NCBI RefSeq assembly: GCF_950023065.1 | Contig: NC_088679.1 | Coordinates: forward strand, 3,472,001 to 3,536,000 | DNA from: Planococcus citri | Lineage: Eukaryota; Arthropoda; Insecta; Hemiptera; Pseudococcidae | Direction of reading: 5' to 3' | DNA: 64,000 bases | Shown: positions 1 to 9,370 of the stretch, piece after piece | How the letters are laid out: each line of letters opens with the position of its first letter | How positions within the stretch are numbered: position 1 is the stretch's first letter | Notes under the pieces: model-generated | What the model was told of the DNA's origin: nothing | The model's database searches: none | What the model saw: the letters and a program-made list of their open reading frames with translations, nothing else | Program-made: the position numbers and the translations under genes

Positions 1-636
1 ACGAATACCTGTTGCCTCATGGTTGAGTTCGGCTTGGCGTGTTCGCCGAAATACTTTCGTACACGACTACGACTATATACTACGAGTAGGTAAAAATAGA
101 AGGCGAAAAATACGAGTACATATAAAAAGCGGTAAGAAAAAACATTTTGTCAAGTCTTGGGCGAAAATATGTCGCGTAGGTACCGAAATATGTAGAAAGA
201 TTTTTCATTTTTAGACGTTTCCAGTCGAAGGTTTTTAAAGTGATATTATAGCGCGCGAAAGAACGAACGAACCGACGAAAGAAAGAAAGAAAGAAACGCG
301 AATAAGATGATGACGACAACAGAAGCATATAGTAACTACGAAGAAGTAAAGAATGGAAAAACTTGCCGAAGTATTGAATGGATTTTTTAGCCTTGGGATA
401 AGCGTGAACCCGTCAAGCAATAGAAAAATTATTACTTCGAGGTGAGAGCGACGCAAAAAAAGTCGTCGTCTTCGACGTCGTCGTGGCTGCCATTACGCCA
501 AATGGTTTTAATAAGAAAGTAAGCCGAGAAATCTTTACGTCGACGACGAATTTTTCTCTATATAGGTAAACCTAAAGGCATACCTAGTTAAATTCTGTGT
601 ATCGTAATATCGAACCGACAAGGTACTGGTATCAAA
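1..636. other. Non-coding, apparently unique sequence
   Basis: No repeat family found elsewhere in the window is visible here. Open frames are short, and the sequence has frequent CG dinucleotides and CGTCG/CGACG runs around 460-550. I see no splice-bounded coding segment that I recognise. It may be intergenic or intronic host DNA. Confidence 0.5.
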
Positions 637-662
637 CCTACCTACCTACCTACCTACCTACC
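637..662 (+). repeat. (TACC)n microsatellite
   Basis: About six tandem copies of the tetramer CCTA/TACC. Short runs of the same tetramer or its complement recur throughout the unique islands of the window, for example near 28380, 43730 and 60400, so the tetramer seems a genome-wide compositional habit. Confidence 0.9.
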
Positions 663-1969
663 TTCGTTCGAGCTGCTGTTTTTAATTCCACTCTAAAAAC
701 GATGATTCAGCGTATCTGCTTGCAAATCAGTTGGTGGTTGGCGTGCGTTTCAATTTTCAAGCTGAATTTTGGTTTTCGCTTCTTCGTCTCAATTTGATTC
801 GCTATCGTTTCGAATCAACAGACGCCAAATCCACGTATAAAAATTCACCAAGAATATCCTTCTTCTTATGGCATATCGAAGCGTTTCTCTCGCAAACTGT
901 ACGACTCTTTCGGTTCGGCGTAGGCCTATTTTCTGCCTACTTAGACTTACATCCTGCTGCGGTGCGAAGGCTTACGAATAATAAATCATTCGGAATTAAA
1001 AGAACACTCATAACGTTCGCTACGTGATTTCGAATCCGGCCTCGGGCTCGGCCGCGATTTTCCTGCTGGAAAAAAAAAGGCAAAACGCTGCGCCACCAAT
1101 AGTAAATTTTTCATCTTTAAATTTTTAAAACACCGTCGACGACGACGACGTACACATGAGAAAAATCAACCAATAGCGAAAATTTATTCGATGTTTTTAC
1201 TCCTCGTTGGCCTTTTTTTTTTTTTTTAACCACCTACAGTGCTCAGGTTTGCTTTTCCGTGGTGAATTGATTAGAGAAAAAAAGGAAAAGGAAAAACACT
1301 TGCCAATAATAACACGTCGTGTTTTCGACGAATACCTACCTATACCAACATTATCCCCGTCTCGGTATTTCACTAATAAGGCAACTTATTCGACTTGGAC
1401 GATTATAAAATGTGTTGCGCGTTTGGGCTCAGAACGAAATAAAAGCTCGTATCAGGCACAGTGAAGCAAAAAGGGTGGTTTGAAAAATTGAAAAATTATT
1501 TTCAATTAAAAAAATATTCCGTAAGACATCATTTTGCTTAATGGTTTTGCGGGTCTGGCGCGCCATCCACTCGTCCCTTCTCGGCGTCGAATTAATCCCT
1601 TTCATTTATCTTATCTCTCAGCGTATTAATCCTTTTAAATATTAGTTTTGCGCTTAAAATGTAAAATTTGGCGAACCGTGCTTTTCGAAGTAATTAATAA
1701 TTTAAAGATAAAAGTGCGCTTCACGTCGTTGGCGCTGTGTACATTTCATATAGGTGGTAGATCTAAAGCTGGCGGGCTCATCTACACTCAGGAGCTGTGA
1801 ACCCACTTACGTGGCTGTGGATATAAGATGCTATTAAGGCAAATCCTACACTACTTATAGATAAATTGATCCGGTTAGCGAGTAGATGTGTACACCATTT
1901 TTATTAAGTAAGCATAAGTTGTTTGGCACGGTTCATGTACGAGTAAATCATAAGTGTGGAATTAAAAAC
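663..1969. other. Non-coding, apparently unique sequence
   Basis: Mixed-complexity DNA with a T homopolymer near 1210. The part at 1550-1740 is less AT-rich and has several homeodomain-like TAATTA/TTAAT strings, but no recognisable exon or RNA gene. Nothing more can be supported. Confidence 0.45.
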
Positions 1970-1995
1970 TATATATATATATATATATATATATC
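1970..1995. repeat. (TA)n microsatellite
   Basis: An uninterrupted run of about 12-13 TA dinucleotides. It directly abuts the hairpin-bearing end of the candidate Helitron-like terminus at 1998-2027. Confidence 0.95.
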
Positions 1996-1997
1996 TA

Positions 1998-2027
1998 CAA
2001 GCAAATATTACCCGTCCTGCGGACGGG
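1998..2027 (-). mobile_element. Candidate Helitron-like 3' terminus
   Basis: Read on the minus strand, a hairpin with a 7-bp stem (CCCGTCC/GGACGGG, 3-nt loop) is followed by GTAATATTTGCTTG and then T. The same layout occurs on the plus strand at 18552-18578: hairpin CGCCC-GAA-GGGCG, then GGTAATTTTGCTTG and T. Sequence beyond the T differs completely between the two sites, as expected of an element end. Helitrons end with a hairpin a few bases before CTRR and insert before T; here the tetramer is CTTG, so the match is incomplete. No 5' end or Rep/helicase coding region was found. Confidence 0.4.
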
Positions 2028-2910
2028 TCACCGATAAACATTTATTTTAAATAAAAAAAAGTAATGAAAAATTTCTATAACTGCTATTTTTCCATTTGGG
2101 AGAACGGGGTATGTTCAACGTGAAAACAACTAATAAAATGAGGAATGCGCGAGAATAGGAAAACACCACGTTTACTTGGTACCTTGGCTTGAAAGTAAAA
2201 GCATTCAAAAAATTGCCCTCGCTTTCCTCCTTGATAAAATTTCCACTTTTATACACGTATATGAAAGGCTTGGAATCCAACCATCCAGAAAATCAAATTC
2301 AGCATCCTAAAAACCCCATACATTCATACCATGTTGAATTTTGTGAAATTTCATGTTTTGTACCACCCCTCCCCCGTTTGAGGGCTCACATAATTTTAAA
2401 AGAAACTGTAGTCTCAATCTCAAATTATCAGAATGAAAATTTTCAAATGCTTTTGCCCTCACTAATTCGAATAGCGAAGGCATTGAGCCATGCTAGGATC
2501 CTGGCTCAATTTTTTGATTTTAAGGTATACCTATTTTTATTTACAAAATGAAAATGATGATGGCAATTTTTTATAAGTCATAATAAGCTATGAATTAAAT
2601 CTCAATTATCAGAATCAAAATTTTCAAATGCTTTTGCCCTCGCTATTTCTGGCTTAATTTGTTGAGTATTAGGTATATTTTTATTTACAAAATGAAAATG
2701 AAATTTTTTTATAAGTCATAATAGGCTATGAATATAACTAAATTACCCACATGGATGTACATATCAAGTATCAATTTTTAGTCCTAATAAAGTGATTAAA
2801 TTGCCGACTTTTTTTGAGCTTGAAGCACATTTTTAGGTCAGGCCTGGTCGTTTTTTTTTTTAAATCAAATTTTCTAAAAATCTATTATTTATTCAAATTC
2901 AAAAAAGTTG
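2028..2910. repeat. AT-rich repeat block with a 181-bp tandem duplication
   Basis: Two imperfect copies with a period near 181 bp cover about 2405-2740; each holds TTTTCAAATGCTTTTGCCCTC. That tag belongs to a dispersed family whose hallmark, TTTGCCCTCGCTTCGTT, recurs near 4133, 17020, 17805, 37690, 39089, 39244 and 61820. No coding potential is seen. Confidence 0.6.
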
Positions 2911-3235
2911 ATAAATAAACGGGTATGATTTATCGTTACGACAAAAAAGGGGGAATGCAAGACAAAAATAAGAGGTTTAAAGGACAGAAAAAATGAATAC
3001 CACGGCCCACAAAAAACACGACAAAAAAATTACTTCAAGGACAGGCATTTTATATTGAACGGTAAAAAAATGCATTCAACGAAAAATAATTATTTTACAG
3101 GACAACCAGAAAAGCGAAATTCACGACACAATAGTATCTAGGAACCACTAATTTTATGATTAAAAAAACGGCAATTTATACAATTAAAAAGAGACTACAC
3201 AGACTACACATTTGCAAATTGATAGAAAAAAAAAT

Positions 3236-3764
3236 TCATTGCACCAATAGTGCCTTTTTGGATTTATCTGGCCTCCCAAGCTTGCGTTTTTGGCCGAAGG
3301 AAATGGATTTTGCCTCCGGGGGGGGGGGGCGAACGCATTTTTGACAACTTTGCATTCCAAGTACATGTTTACATGTTGTTCTTTTCATGAAATATGGGCA
3401 TGAGCAAGTTGATAATTCCAAATTGTTTGATACAATGCTGATTTTCCAAATTCCATGTGTGAGTTTGAGGAATTCGTCAAAAGTTTTCCAATGTTTATCT
3501 GCAGATTTGAAGGTTTTGCTGATTTTCCAAATTCCATGTGTGAGTTTGAGGAATTCGTCAAAAGTTTTTCAATGTTTATCTGCAGATTTGAAGGTTTCGA
3601 TCAATTTGGGGAGTAATTGAGTGTTTGGCTGTGCTGGAGGTGGTGAAAAAAAAGGAAGCAGTGCTGGAATCCCCTGGAATTTGAATCACTTTTTTGTTTT
3701 GAGCAGCCCATTGATACCCAGAGATCCACTCTTTTAAAGACGCATCTGGAGAAGTGGCAATCAT
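3236..3764 (-). pseudogene. MULE transposase C-terminal remnant with SWIM zinc finger
   Basis: The minus strand has a stretch resembling the C-terminal part of animal MULE transposases. First comes a segment with ASLKEWISGYQWAAQNKKVI, then a region with FDEFLKLTHGIWKIS, then a SWIM finger with Cys-x-Cys and Cys-x-His ligands (STCSCPYFMKRTTCKHVLG, about 3357-3415), and finally the basic tail KRKLGRPDKSKKALLVQ before a stop at 3236. The pieces lie in different frames, and a stop codon precedes the first segment, so the frame is broken. The DDE catalytic core is absent. SWIM fingers bind DNA or protein in these transposases; here no function is expected. Identification is by motif recognition, not by search. 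Confidence 0.7.
3437..3598 (-). repeat. 81-bp tandem duplication within the MULE remnant
   Basis: Two nearly identical copies (3437-3517 and 3518-3598) lie head to tail. The period is 81 bp, exactly 27 codons, so the duplication keeps the reading frame of the minus-strand transposase remnant and repeats the segment just before the SWIM finger. Confidence 0.85.
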
Positions 3765-4080
3765 GTAGACAGTTTTGAATTACAACTTTATCATATTCCA
3801 TTGTACCAATTATGTGCAGTTCAAACAATATAACTAAGTATACAGGATGTAATAGTTGTCGCTGAAAATCATACTTTGTCATTCTAACACTCATATCTGT
3901 CGGGAGAAGCAGTCGTTATTCATAAACAAAAATAGTCGTGATGAAGACCTGTTTAGTCGTTTAAAAACTTCTGTTTTTAGTACCCAATTTGTCGTTAATA
4001 CCCCTCTTATTGTCGTAAGACTTGCCTGTTGTTCAAACCACCTTTTTTGTCGTTCGATTAAATATTTCCCATAAATAAAC

Positions 4081-5080
4081 TTCTCACACAGGATTTTTTT
4101 TTACATCTCAAATTACAAAATTCTAAGAGCATTTGCCCCACTTAGTTTGGGTCTTTTTGCTTTTGTTTTTTAGAACTGAAATTTCTACAATAAATCACTT
4201 GAATTTTGAAATTTTCAAGACAAAAAAATCAAATTCTTCCCATAACAAAAACATTGTTCTTTCAATTATCAAAATTGAAATTTTCAAATTCCATCTCGCA
4301 TCTTTGCTGCCATGTAGGTATGGTGCACCTATACATAAGATGAGGGCAAGATTTTTTATTTTACCTACATCAAGGCAACTTGGCAATTTTTGATTCAAAA
4401 TTTCCTGAATTTGAACTGATTTTACACTGGACATTCAAAAAAAATCTAACCATTTGGATATACTTATCAAATTTCCTGTTTTTAAACTCATTGTTATGCA
4501 AGGAGTAAAAATTCCAAATTGACTAAGTGAAAAAAATTGAAGTTGAAGAGATATGATCGGCTAATGAGTTCACCCATACTTTTCTAATTCCTTCAGGAAT
4601 AGAATAGATCCACCTTCGATCTCCTATTCTCTAAGCATGTTAAAAATTGAAGCTTTGATGATTTTGTAAAATGCTTAGCAAATCGGAAATATTCGGCGGA
4701 GAAATAAAAGCTCTTGATGACGTCATATTCGTGACGTCATCAAAACTTTGAAGCTTAATTACAGCTTTTTAAGGCCTCTAATCGCAAAAAAAATTTCAGT
4801 ACAACCATCTACGCATCACGCTAAACATTTTGAGTATTTTTTCACAATTTTCCGTCCAGCGGTTTTGCAGTGATGGCGTGACAAAGAAAACACCGTTTCA
4901 ATTTATTAAGTATCAAATTTCCTGTTTTTAAACTCATTGTTATGCAAGGAGTAAAAATTCCAAATTGACTAAGTGAAAAAAATTGAAGTTGAAGAGATAT
5001 GATCGGCTAATGAGTTCACCCATACTTTTCTAATTCCTTCAGGAATAGAATAGATCCACCTTCGATCTCCTATTCTCTAA
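4081..5080 (+). repeat. Dispersed repeat family C, plus-strand copy
   Basis: This block has inverted paralogues at about 16290-17040 and, in part, 17270-17830. Shared tracts include the lines around GCATTTGCCCCACTTAGTTT, the AAGATGAGGGCAAGATT region, and the stretch with CAACCATCTACGCATCACG. It carries no recognisable protein-coding frame. The Harbinger element inserted at its right edge. Confidence 0.7.
4465..4635 (+). repeat. 171-bp direct repeat, copy 1
   Basis: This segment recurs essentially unchanged at 4911-5081, offset by 446 bp. The two copies bracket about 275 bp of family C sequence. Copies in the 16.3-17.4 kb region are more diverged, so this duplication is young. Confidence 0.85.
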
Positions 5081-5081
5081 G
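4911..5081 (+). repeat. 171-bp direct repeat, copy 2
   Basis: Second copy of 4465-4635. It ends exactly where the Harbinger left inverted repeat begins (5081). Copy 1 continues with GCATGTTAAAAATT, which is not what lies beyond the right end of the transposon, so the original target sequence is not reconstituted across the insertion. Confidence 0.85.
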
Positions 5082-5109
5082 GGCCGGTTTTTCAATTGCC
5101 GGTTAGCGG
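5081..5109 (+). repeat. Harbinger left terminal inverted repeat
   Basis: Twenty-seven of 29 positions match the complement of 9342-9370. GTTAG/CTAAC strings continue for about 120 bp inside this end. It is preceded by TAA, the typical target of the superfamily. Confidence 0.92.
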
Positions 5110-5381
5110 CATCAGTTTACAAACTAACAGTTAGCTTAACAGAGAGATAAAGTTGGGTTATCCGTTTTTCAATTTAACTTTACCGGGTGGATAACTAACT
5201 CGAAAGGTAGCTCCAGAACAATTTGGCAACTGTGTAATAGTTGCTTCTTATTGGTTGAAATTTTTCTAGCATCACATTATCAACTGTTTGATAAGGAATA
5301 TCCTTGTCATCAGTTGAAAAGTGTGATAAAAGAAAAAAACAAACTTCAACTTCAATAATTTGTGAACAAACTTCAATAAAT

Positions 5382-6601
5382 ATGGATTTGCTTGAAGGAG
5401 CTTTATATGACGACGATGAAGAATTGCAGTGGTATACGCCGAGGGATCCATATACCATCGGAGAAAGAATAAATGGATTTGACCAATATACAGAACAGAA
5501 GTTCTATGTTCGTTACAGAATGCGAAAACGTACAGCCATGTATGTTTTATCCAAAATAAAAGACAAAATAAAATCACCAACTAATAGGTATGTTACCGAA
5601 GTAATATTCATTTGAGAATAGCGAAGCTTTAATGTGTTACTATTACAGAAATCATGCGATTGAACCTGAAATAAAATTGCTATTGACACTTCGTTTCTAC
5701 GCTGGTGGTGTAATGATATCAGATGCTGGAGATTTGGTGGGTGTTGGTAAATCTGCCGCATGCAATATTATACGTGATGTATCACATGAGTTGGCGATGT
5801 TGGCACCAGAATTTATTCAAATGCCTTCGAGCAATGAGACTGTGAATGCAGCAAGAGAAAATTTCTACAGGCGTGCTCGATTTCCGAGGGTGATTGGTGC
5901 TATTGATTGCACTCACGTTCGAATTCAATCACCTGGTTTGTAACTTGTACTTTAATCATGAAATGATCCGAAAGAACATTATTTTTTAAATCCGTTTCCG
6001 TTTTCAATACTTTGTAGGTGGAAATTACCCTGAAGTTTTCCGCAACAGAAAGGGTTATTTCTCTTTGAATGTGCAGACTATTAGTTCAGCAGACCTGAAG
6101 GTACTAGACATTGTGGCTAGGTACCCGGGGTCTGTTCATGATCAGACAGTGTTCAACAATTCGGATGTGAAAATGAAACTTGAACAGGGACAGTTTGGAC
6201 GTGATAGCATTGTTGTTGCCGATGCAGGGTATGCTAATACAAAGTATATTGCTACACCACTGAGAAATCCGAATACAGATGTCCAGAGATTATACAATGA
6301 ATCTATAATTAGAACTAGAAACCCAGTAGAGAGACAGTATGGTGTTCTGAAACGCAGATTCCCAGTATTGGCATTGGGTATGAGGATGAAATTAAAAAAA
6401 ATTCAATCCGTAATTGTAGCCTGTGCAGTATTGCATAATATTTGCATTGATTTTGACGGAGATGAAGAACCTCCCCATGATCCTGAAGTGCTTGGAGTTG
6501 CATTTGATGACAATGACAACGATATTGAGCCTGAGAATGAAGATGATGCTCGAACAGCTCGAGATCAATTGTTGGCAGATTATTTTCCAGGTCTATTGTA
6601 G
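5382..6601 (+). CDS. Harbinger (HARBI1-like) DDE transposase
   Basis: The gene has three exons, 5382-5587, 5649-5935 and 6018-6601, which give 358 residues, close to the roughly 350 usual for the family. Introns are 61 and 82 bp, both GT-AG (donors GTATGT and GTTTGT; acceptors TTACAG and TTGTAG), and splicing preserves frame exactly. The start is the first ATG of the frame. The catalytic domain is the DDE_Tnp_4 type. The first aspartate is in GAIDCTHVRI (about D155), the second in YPGSVHDQTVF (about D206), another conserved aspartate is in VVADAGY (about D233), and the glutamate is in NPVERQYGVLKRRFP (about E269). The C-terminal tail is acidic. It would cut and rejoin the element ends in the nucleus. 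No inactivating change is visible, so it may be functional. Confidence 0.93.
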
Positions 6602-6774
6602 TAATTATAACAGATCGTTTTATTTTCGGAAATGTATGTACTTACGTAGTGTTTGCTTCGAAGCTTAGTACCGGAGTTCCTAAAAGAAGAATTTCTATAT
6701 TTAAATACTTCATAAGTGTATGAAATGGGTAATTTATTTGTAATATTATAACTTCATCTATAAATCTATCAAGA

Positions 6775-6780
6775 AATAAA
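6775..6780 (+). terminator. Possible polyadenylation signal for the transposase gene
   Basis: An AATAAA hexamer lies about 175 bp after the stop codon at 6601. It is the first perfect hexamer on this strand downstream of the gene, but AT-rich context makes chance matches common. Confidence 0.45.
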
Positions 6781-6789
6781 ACTTGAACA

Positions 6790-7600
6790 ATTTTTTCGTG
6801 AGTAAAATTCAACAAAAATAATAAAAGTACTTCTAGTAAAATAACATCACAGAAACAATAGGAAAAGTAGTGATTCATCTGTCATTAATTAAAAATCAAT
6901 CAGGTTTTTCATAAAAAAATTTAAGAAAACAATGAAACTACTCCAAGTAAAATAACATCACAGAAGCAATACGAAAAATAATGATTCGAATTTCTCAAAA
7001 ATTAAAAATTAACACGTTTTTCATGGAACAATTCAAACAAAATAATAAAACTACTTCAAGTAAAGTAACATCACAGAAACAACAGGAAAAAAGGTGATTA
7101 CAATCTATCAGAAATTAAAAATGAACACGTTTTTCATAAAACAATTTGAACAAAATAAAAGTACTTGCAGTAAAAGTGTAAAACAATAACATCGTTGAAA
7201 AATTAAAACATCCTTGTGTGATCTGTAGGAGAAAATGTAGATTCAATTTTTTGTCAGTAAATAAAAACTGAGCTGGTTTGTCTAGTTACAATTTTAAAAA
7301 AATTCAACGAACACCTGAAATTCAAGGAACAAACTAAAAATAAACATAAAATATGCTAATTCAAAGGAAAAATTGAAATGAATTTCATCGTATCCTTCAC
7401 GAACTGAAAATTGAACATTAAAGTCTGTAACATTGTAAAAAAAATGAAGCCAATGATGTTGCTAAAAAGTACTAAAAACACTTCAACGAACAACTAAAAA
7501 TCAAGGAATAAACTAAAACTAGAAAACAACCCAGCGTAATTCAAAGGAAAAATTAAAATAAATCTCATCGAATCCTTCCGGAATTAAAAATTCAACGAAT
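6790..7600. repeat. Tandem repeats in the Harbinger intergenic spacer
   Basis: Between the two converging genes, about four degenerate copies of a unit near 120 bp (around 6800-7170) share AAGTAAAATAACATCACAGA followed by TTTTTCATAAAACAATT. A second pair with a spacing near 180 bp follows (about 7300-7420 and 7480-7600), sharing AATTCAAAGGAAAAATT and a TCATCGTATCC-like tract. No coding frame is present. Confidence 0.7.
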
Positions 7601-7643
7601 TGATCTAAAACGATAAAAAAAATGATATACCTAAACATCAGGA

Positions 7644-8975
7644 TCACGATTCCAATTGCTTTTTCAAGATTTCACACTCTATGGTAAATTTTTGCCTTTT
7701 CCACTCATGCTCTTCTTGTAGGTGTGTTTTCTTCAAGTCGCTTAGTTCAAGCTCTCGTTCAATTAATTTTAATTTTTTCACTGCCAACTCCTCAAAGGGT
7801 TTACTTTTCACATTTTTGTGAGGAGTCCTTTTCTTACGAATTACATTTAAAGTGTTTGCTGGCGGATTAGGAGTGACAGTGGTTCGTGCTTGAATGCCAT
7901 TTGCGGTGGCTGCAGGAAGGTTACCACTAACAGCAGCAGCAGGAGTTCCATTACTAACATTATGATTTGTCATCTGTGATGATTGAACTACCGCGGCACT
8001 TGTACTGGCAACTACGATGACAGGTTCAACATGATTGATATTCTGGGACAAATTTGATGTCTGGCTTCGAGGTAATGTATTTGACTGCTGGCTGTGTGTT
8101 AACCCTGAAAGGAATACGTGTAGGTAGAAGTAGCGTTAGTATGATTGATATCTGATATTCCTATTACGAAAATTGAACAATATTTTACCATTATTGAGCT
8201 GTAGCTGAGGTGATTTTCGAGTCTGCAACATAGGAGCGGAGAATTCTGCCCAATCCACAACTACATTGGTTTCTGTATCCTGTGAACTCTCGAGTTCGTG
8301 AAGGTCGTTATCTACATGTTCCTCCGCGTATCTATTATTCGCTTCATTGTTGCTGTACTCATTATTGATACCTACAACTATAGTACAGCATTAATTATTC
8401 TCTGTTATCACCGAAGTACGTATTACTCAGTGTGTATTGGAGTACTATAATGCATATTGAACACAATGTTACCTGCTGATGAATCCATCCCATACCAATT
8501 TGGTAGACCTTCTGCACTCAACTTGATATTGGCATACAGAATTTCCTCCTGCTCTGATAGTGGTTTTAATTTCAGATATTCCCCTCCACCTGTACCCATT
8601 ACATGAGCTTTTTGAAGAGCTGCTCTTTTTCGAAGCATTTTTTTAACTGATTCGTATTTAGACTGTAACGATTCTTTTTTCCGAAACTGAAAAATGATAT
8701 CACTTCATTAGTTGAGAAGAAAGTGAACACATAACTTGAGGTATATATTGTAATGTACGTACCACAGAAACGCTGCTTTTATTAAACTTTTGCTCGATCT
8801 CTTGCCAACATGATACTTTTTGTGAATTTGAAACTAAATCTGTCTTCTTATTTTCCAAGATACAATTATAGGAATTGCAAATAGTTAACAAGTCTTCCAC
8901 CTCTCTAGAACAATAGTTATCTCCCCTCGATCTTTTTCTTTTTAAAGATTCTTCAACAAATGCAGCACTCATCAT
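7644..8975 (-). CDS. Harbinger Myb/SANT-like DNA-binding partner protein
   Basis: The gene has four exons on the minus strand: 8975-8763, 8686-8473, 8371-8189 and 8104-7644. Phases fit exactly and give 356 residues. Donors are GTACGT, GTAACA and GTAAAA; acceptors are TTTCAG, TTGTAG and TTTCAG. Residues about 12-95 form a Myb/SANT-like domain of the NAIF1/Harbinger-partner type: a basic start (LKRKRSRGDNYCSREVEDLL), the ILENKKTD core, CWQEIEQKFN, and after the first intron LQSKYESVKK. MGTGGGEYLKL follows, as in relatives. The middle is Ser/Thr/Asn/Ala-rich and looks disordered. The last 50 residues are charged and predicted to form a coiled coil (KKLKLIERELELSDLKKTHL and onward). Two ATG codons are adjacent at the start; I take the upstream one. 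Known role in the family: binding of element ends and nuclear import of the transposase. Confidence 0.88.
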
Positions 8976-9341
8976 TATTATTTTTTTAACAACGCGGAGA
9001 AATGAACAGCACAAATAACAACAAATTCAACGGAATCATACAATAATTGAAAAATGACAAATAATGACAAATTCACGGCAGATGTAAGTACATCAAAAGG
9101 AAACAAAACGTACATGTAACACGGAATTCACAATAATTAAAAACCCATAGGTGACATTTTTGCTCCAGATGATGAAATGTTTACATAACATGTCTAATAA
9201 CCCAGCAGTTATCACCTAACTCTCGTTTCGGATTGCCGGGTTACATTTGGCCAGCAGTTAGGGCGCTATCTATGAGTTAAATTTTAACCATTGATTGAAA
9301 AATCATTAACTGGTCGGTTAGTACTAACTGCCGTTTAAATC
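8976..9341 (-). promoter_or_regulatory. Upstream and subterminal region of the Myb-like gene
   Basis: This 366-bp stretch lies between the right terminal repeat and the start codon, so it must hold the promoter of the minus-strand gene. The outer half is rich in CTAAC/GTTAG and TTAACC strings (for example around 9213-9345), mirrored at the other end of the element. No clear TATA box was picked out. Confidence 0.5.
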
Positions 9342-9370
9342 CCACTAACTGGCAATTGAAAAACCGGCCC
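9342..9370 (-). repeat. Harbinger right terminal inverted repeat
   Basis: Complement of the left end with two mismatches in 29 bp. It is followed by TCA rather than the TAA seen at the left, so a clean 3-bp target duplication cannot be demonstrated. Confidence 0.92.

Larger units (their letters stand above)
2921..4070 (-). mobile_element. Mutator-like (MULE) internally deleted transposon
   Basis: The element is 1150 bp long. It is flanked by a perfect 10-bp direct repeat ATAAATAAAC (2911-2920 and 4071-4080), matching the 8-11 bp target duplications of MULEs. Its ends are inverted: the left starts GGGTATGATTTATCG and the complement of the right starts GGGAAATATTTAATCG, and both run into ACGACAAAAAAGG. 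Many further ACGACAA/TTGTCGT strings fill the first 200 and last 180 bp, a subterminal repeat layout. The interior keeps only the C-terminal part of a transposase on the minus strand (SWIM zinc finger), so this is a non-autonomous derivative. The 10-bp duplication is intact, so insertion may be fairly recent. Confidence 0.8.
5081..9370 (+). mobile_element. Autonomous PIF/Harbinger DNA transposon
   Basis: This 4290-bp element is bounded by 29-bp terminal inverted repeats beginning GGGCCGGTTTTTCAATTGCC. It encodes the two proteins required by the superfamily: a DDE transposase (5382-6601, plus) and a Myb/SANT-like partner (7644-8975, minus), arranged convergently. Both coding frames can be assembled with canonical GT-AG introns and no premature stop. 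The expected 3-bp TWA duplication is TAA on the left but TCA on the right, so it is imperfect or the right flank has been rearranged. Known biology: the Myb-like protein helps bring the transposase to the nucleus and to the element ends. Confidence 0.92.

Noticed and set aside
3321..3330. G and C homopolymers (for example 3321, 30626, 33729, 41151, 43383) as possible G-quadruplex or regulatory sites.
   Set aside because: They are isolated single runs or part of the family A subterminal C tract, without the four-run pattern of a quadruplex.
4465..5081. The 171-bp direct repeats as terminal repeats of a miniature LTR element.
   Set aside because: The paralogue at 16.3-16.7 kb has one copy embedded in continuous sequence, and there are no TG...CA termini, primer site or target duplication.
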